From the NCBI GenBank assembly GCA_029213065.1, contig JARGPH010000021.1, positions 1 through 64,000 of the forward strand: a stretch of DNA of 64,000 nt, given 5' to 3'. Below are positions 63,764-64,000 of this stretch, one piece after another; position 1 is the stretch's first letter; each line of letters begins with the position of its first letter. A program made the position numbers and the translations under genes. Under the pieces are notes generated by a model. That model was given only the letters and a program-made list of their open reading frames with translations. It was not told the origin of the DNA and made no database searches. Origin of the DNA: Verrucomicrobiales bacterium (GTDB lineage Bacteria; Verrucomicrobiota; Verrucomicrobiia; Verrucomicrobiales; DEV007).

Positions 63764-64000
63764 TTATTTTGATGGACGCGGATTCTGGAAGCGCTCTGCG
63801 AGGACGGAGAAGTCGAGATCCCCTTTTCCATTTTTAATGGTTTTAAAAACGACGTTGGCGGTGGTGGTCAGAGCCGGTTGATCAACTTTGAGGCTTTTGC
63901 CCATCTTGAGTGCGTACTGGATGTCTTTGAAGAGATTCTTCAGAGTGAAATGAGGTTCGTAGTCGCTTTTAATCAAGGAGGCGAGTTTCGTTTCGATGAG
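63764..64000 (-). CDS. C-terminal end of a 3-hydroxyisobutyrate-dehydrogenase-like protein (5' end outside window)
   Basis: Only the last 78 codons are inside the window. The visible part, PHFTLKNLFKDIQYALKMGKSLKV and GKGDLDFSVLAERF, matches the C-terminal helical domain of the 6-phosphogluconate/3-hydroxyisobutyrate dehydrogenase superfamily (for example GlyR/MmsB types), where the Lys in LFKDIQYA is catalytic. The Rossmann domain is missing because of the window edge. It is on the same strand as ygfZ, 9 bp upstream. Confidence 0.8.
   Translation of the reverse strand, partial: LIETKLASLIKSDYEPHFTLKNLFKDIQYALKMGKSLKVDQPALTTTANVVFKTIKNGKGDLDFSVLAERFQNPRPSK

Overview
The window looks like a piece of a Verrucomicrobiota (PVC group) chromosome. 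The reasons are inferred from content: several formylglycine-type sulfatases, a sialidase-like protein, Gfo/Idh/MocA oxidoreductases, a Tat-exported hydroxypyruvate-isomerase-like protein, an enolase-superfamily protein, many secreted proteins of unknown function, and weak Shine-Dalgarno sites. GC content is moderately high. Genes are tightly packed on both strands. No transposase, integrase or CRISPR array was seen.

Region 1 (1-13.5 kb, all minus strand) is a complete urea uptake and hydrolysis cluster. In transcription order it reads: outer-membrane barrel, urtA, urtB, urtC, urtD, urtE, ureA, ureB, ureC, ureE, ureF, ureG, ureD, a 59-residue His-rich membrane peptide, then an enolase-superfamily gene cut by the window edge. 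A good sigma-54 (-24/-12) site lies ahead of the barrel gene. A second, weaker one lies ahead of urtB, just after a terminator that follows urtA. About 1.8 kb upstream is a sigma-54 activator gene (15.4 kb) whose receiver domain seems to have Glu in place of the phospho-acceptor Asp. Together these suggest nitrogen-controlled urea scavenging through the outer membrane, inner membrane and cytoplasmic nickel enzyme.

Region 2 (14-38 kb) is mixed. It holds aminopeptidase P, the sigma-54 activator, a sialidase-like protein, a CHASE2 nucleotide cyclase with a periplasmic partner, a double CDGSH protein, a serine hydrolase, two sulfatases, an SdpI-like protein, a papain-like protein, a TldD/TldE pair in which TldD carries a Tat-like signal, two Gfo/Idh proteins, an alpha/beta hydrolase, a very small MotA/TolQ/ExbB-like protein and an aspartase fused to a cyclic-nucleotide-binding-like domain.

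Region 3 (37-59 kb) is mostly housekeeping: TypA, an ABC-F ATPase, uracil phosphoribosyltransferase, a sodium:solute symporter pair, an acyl-ACP synthetase/acyltransferase-like protein, an L,D-transpeptidase-like protein, an OmpA-family protein, HisS, PurU, a tRNA-Leu with the unusual anticodon AAG, a YifB/ComM ATPase and PriA.

Region 4 (59.4-64 kb) has three tandem outer-membrane barrel paralogues with near-identical signal peptides and conserved 3' tails and terminators. The middle copy has its own sigma-54-like promoter, so one member may be nitrogen regulated. A YgfZ-type folate-binding protein and the end of a 3-hydroxyisobutyrate-dehydrogenase-like gene close the window.
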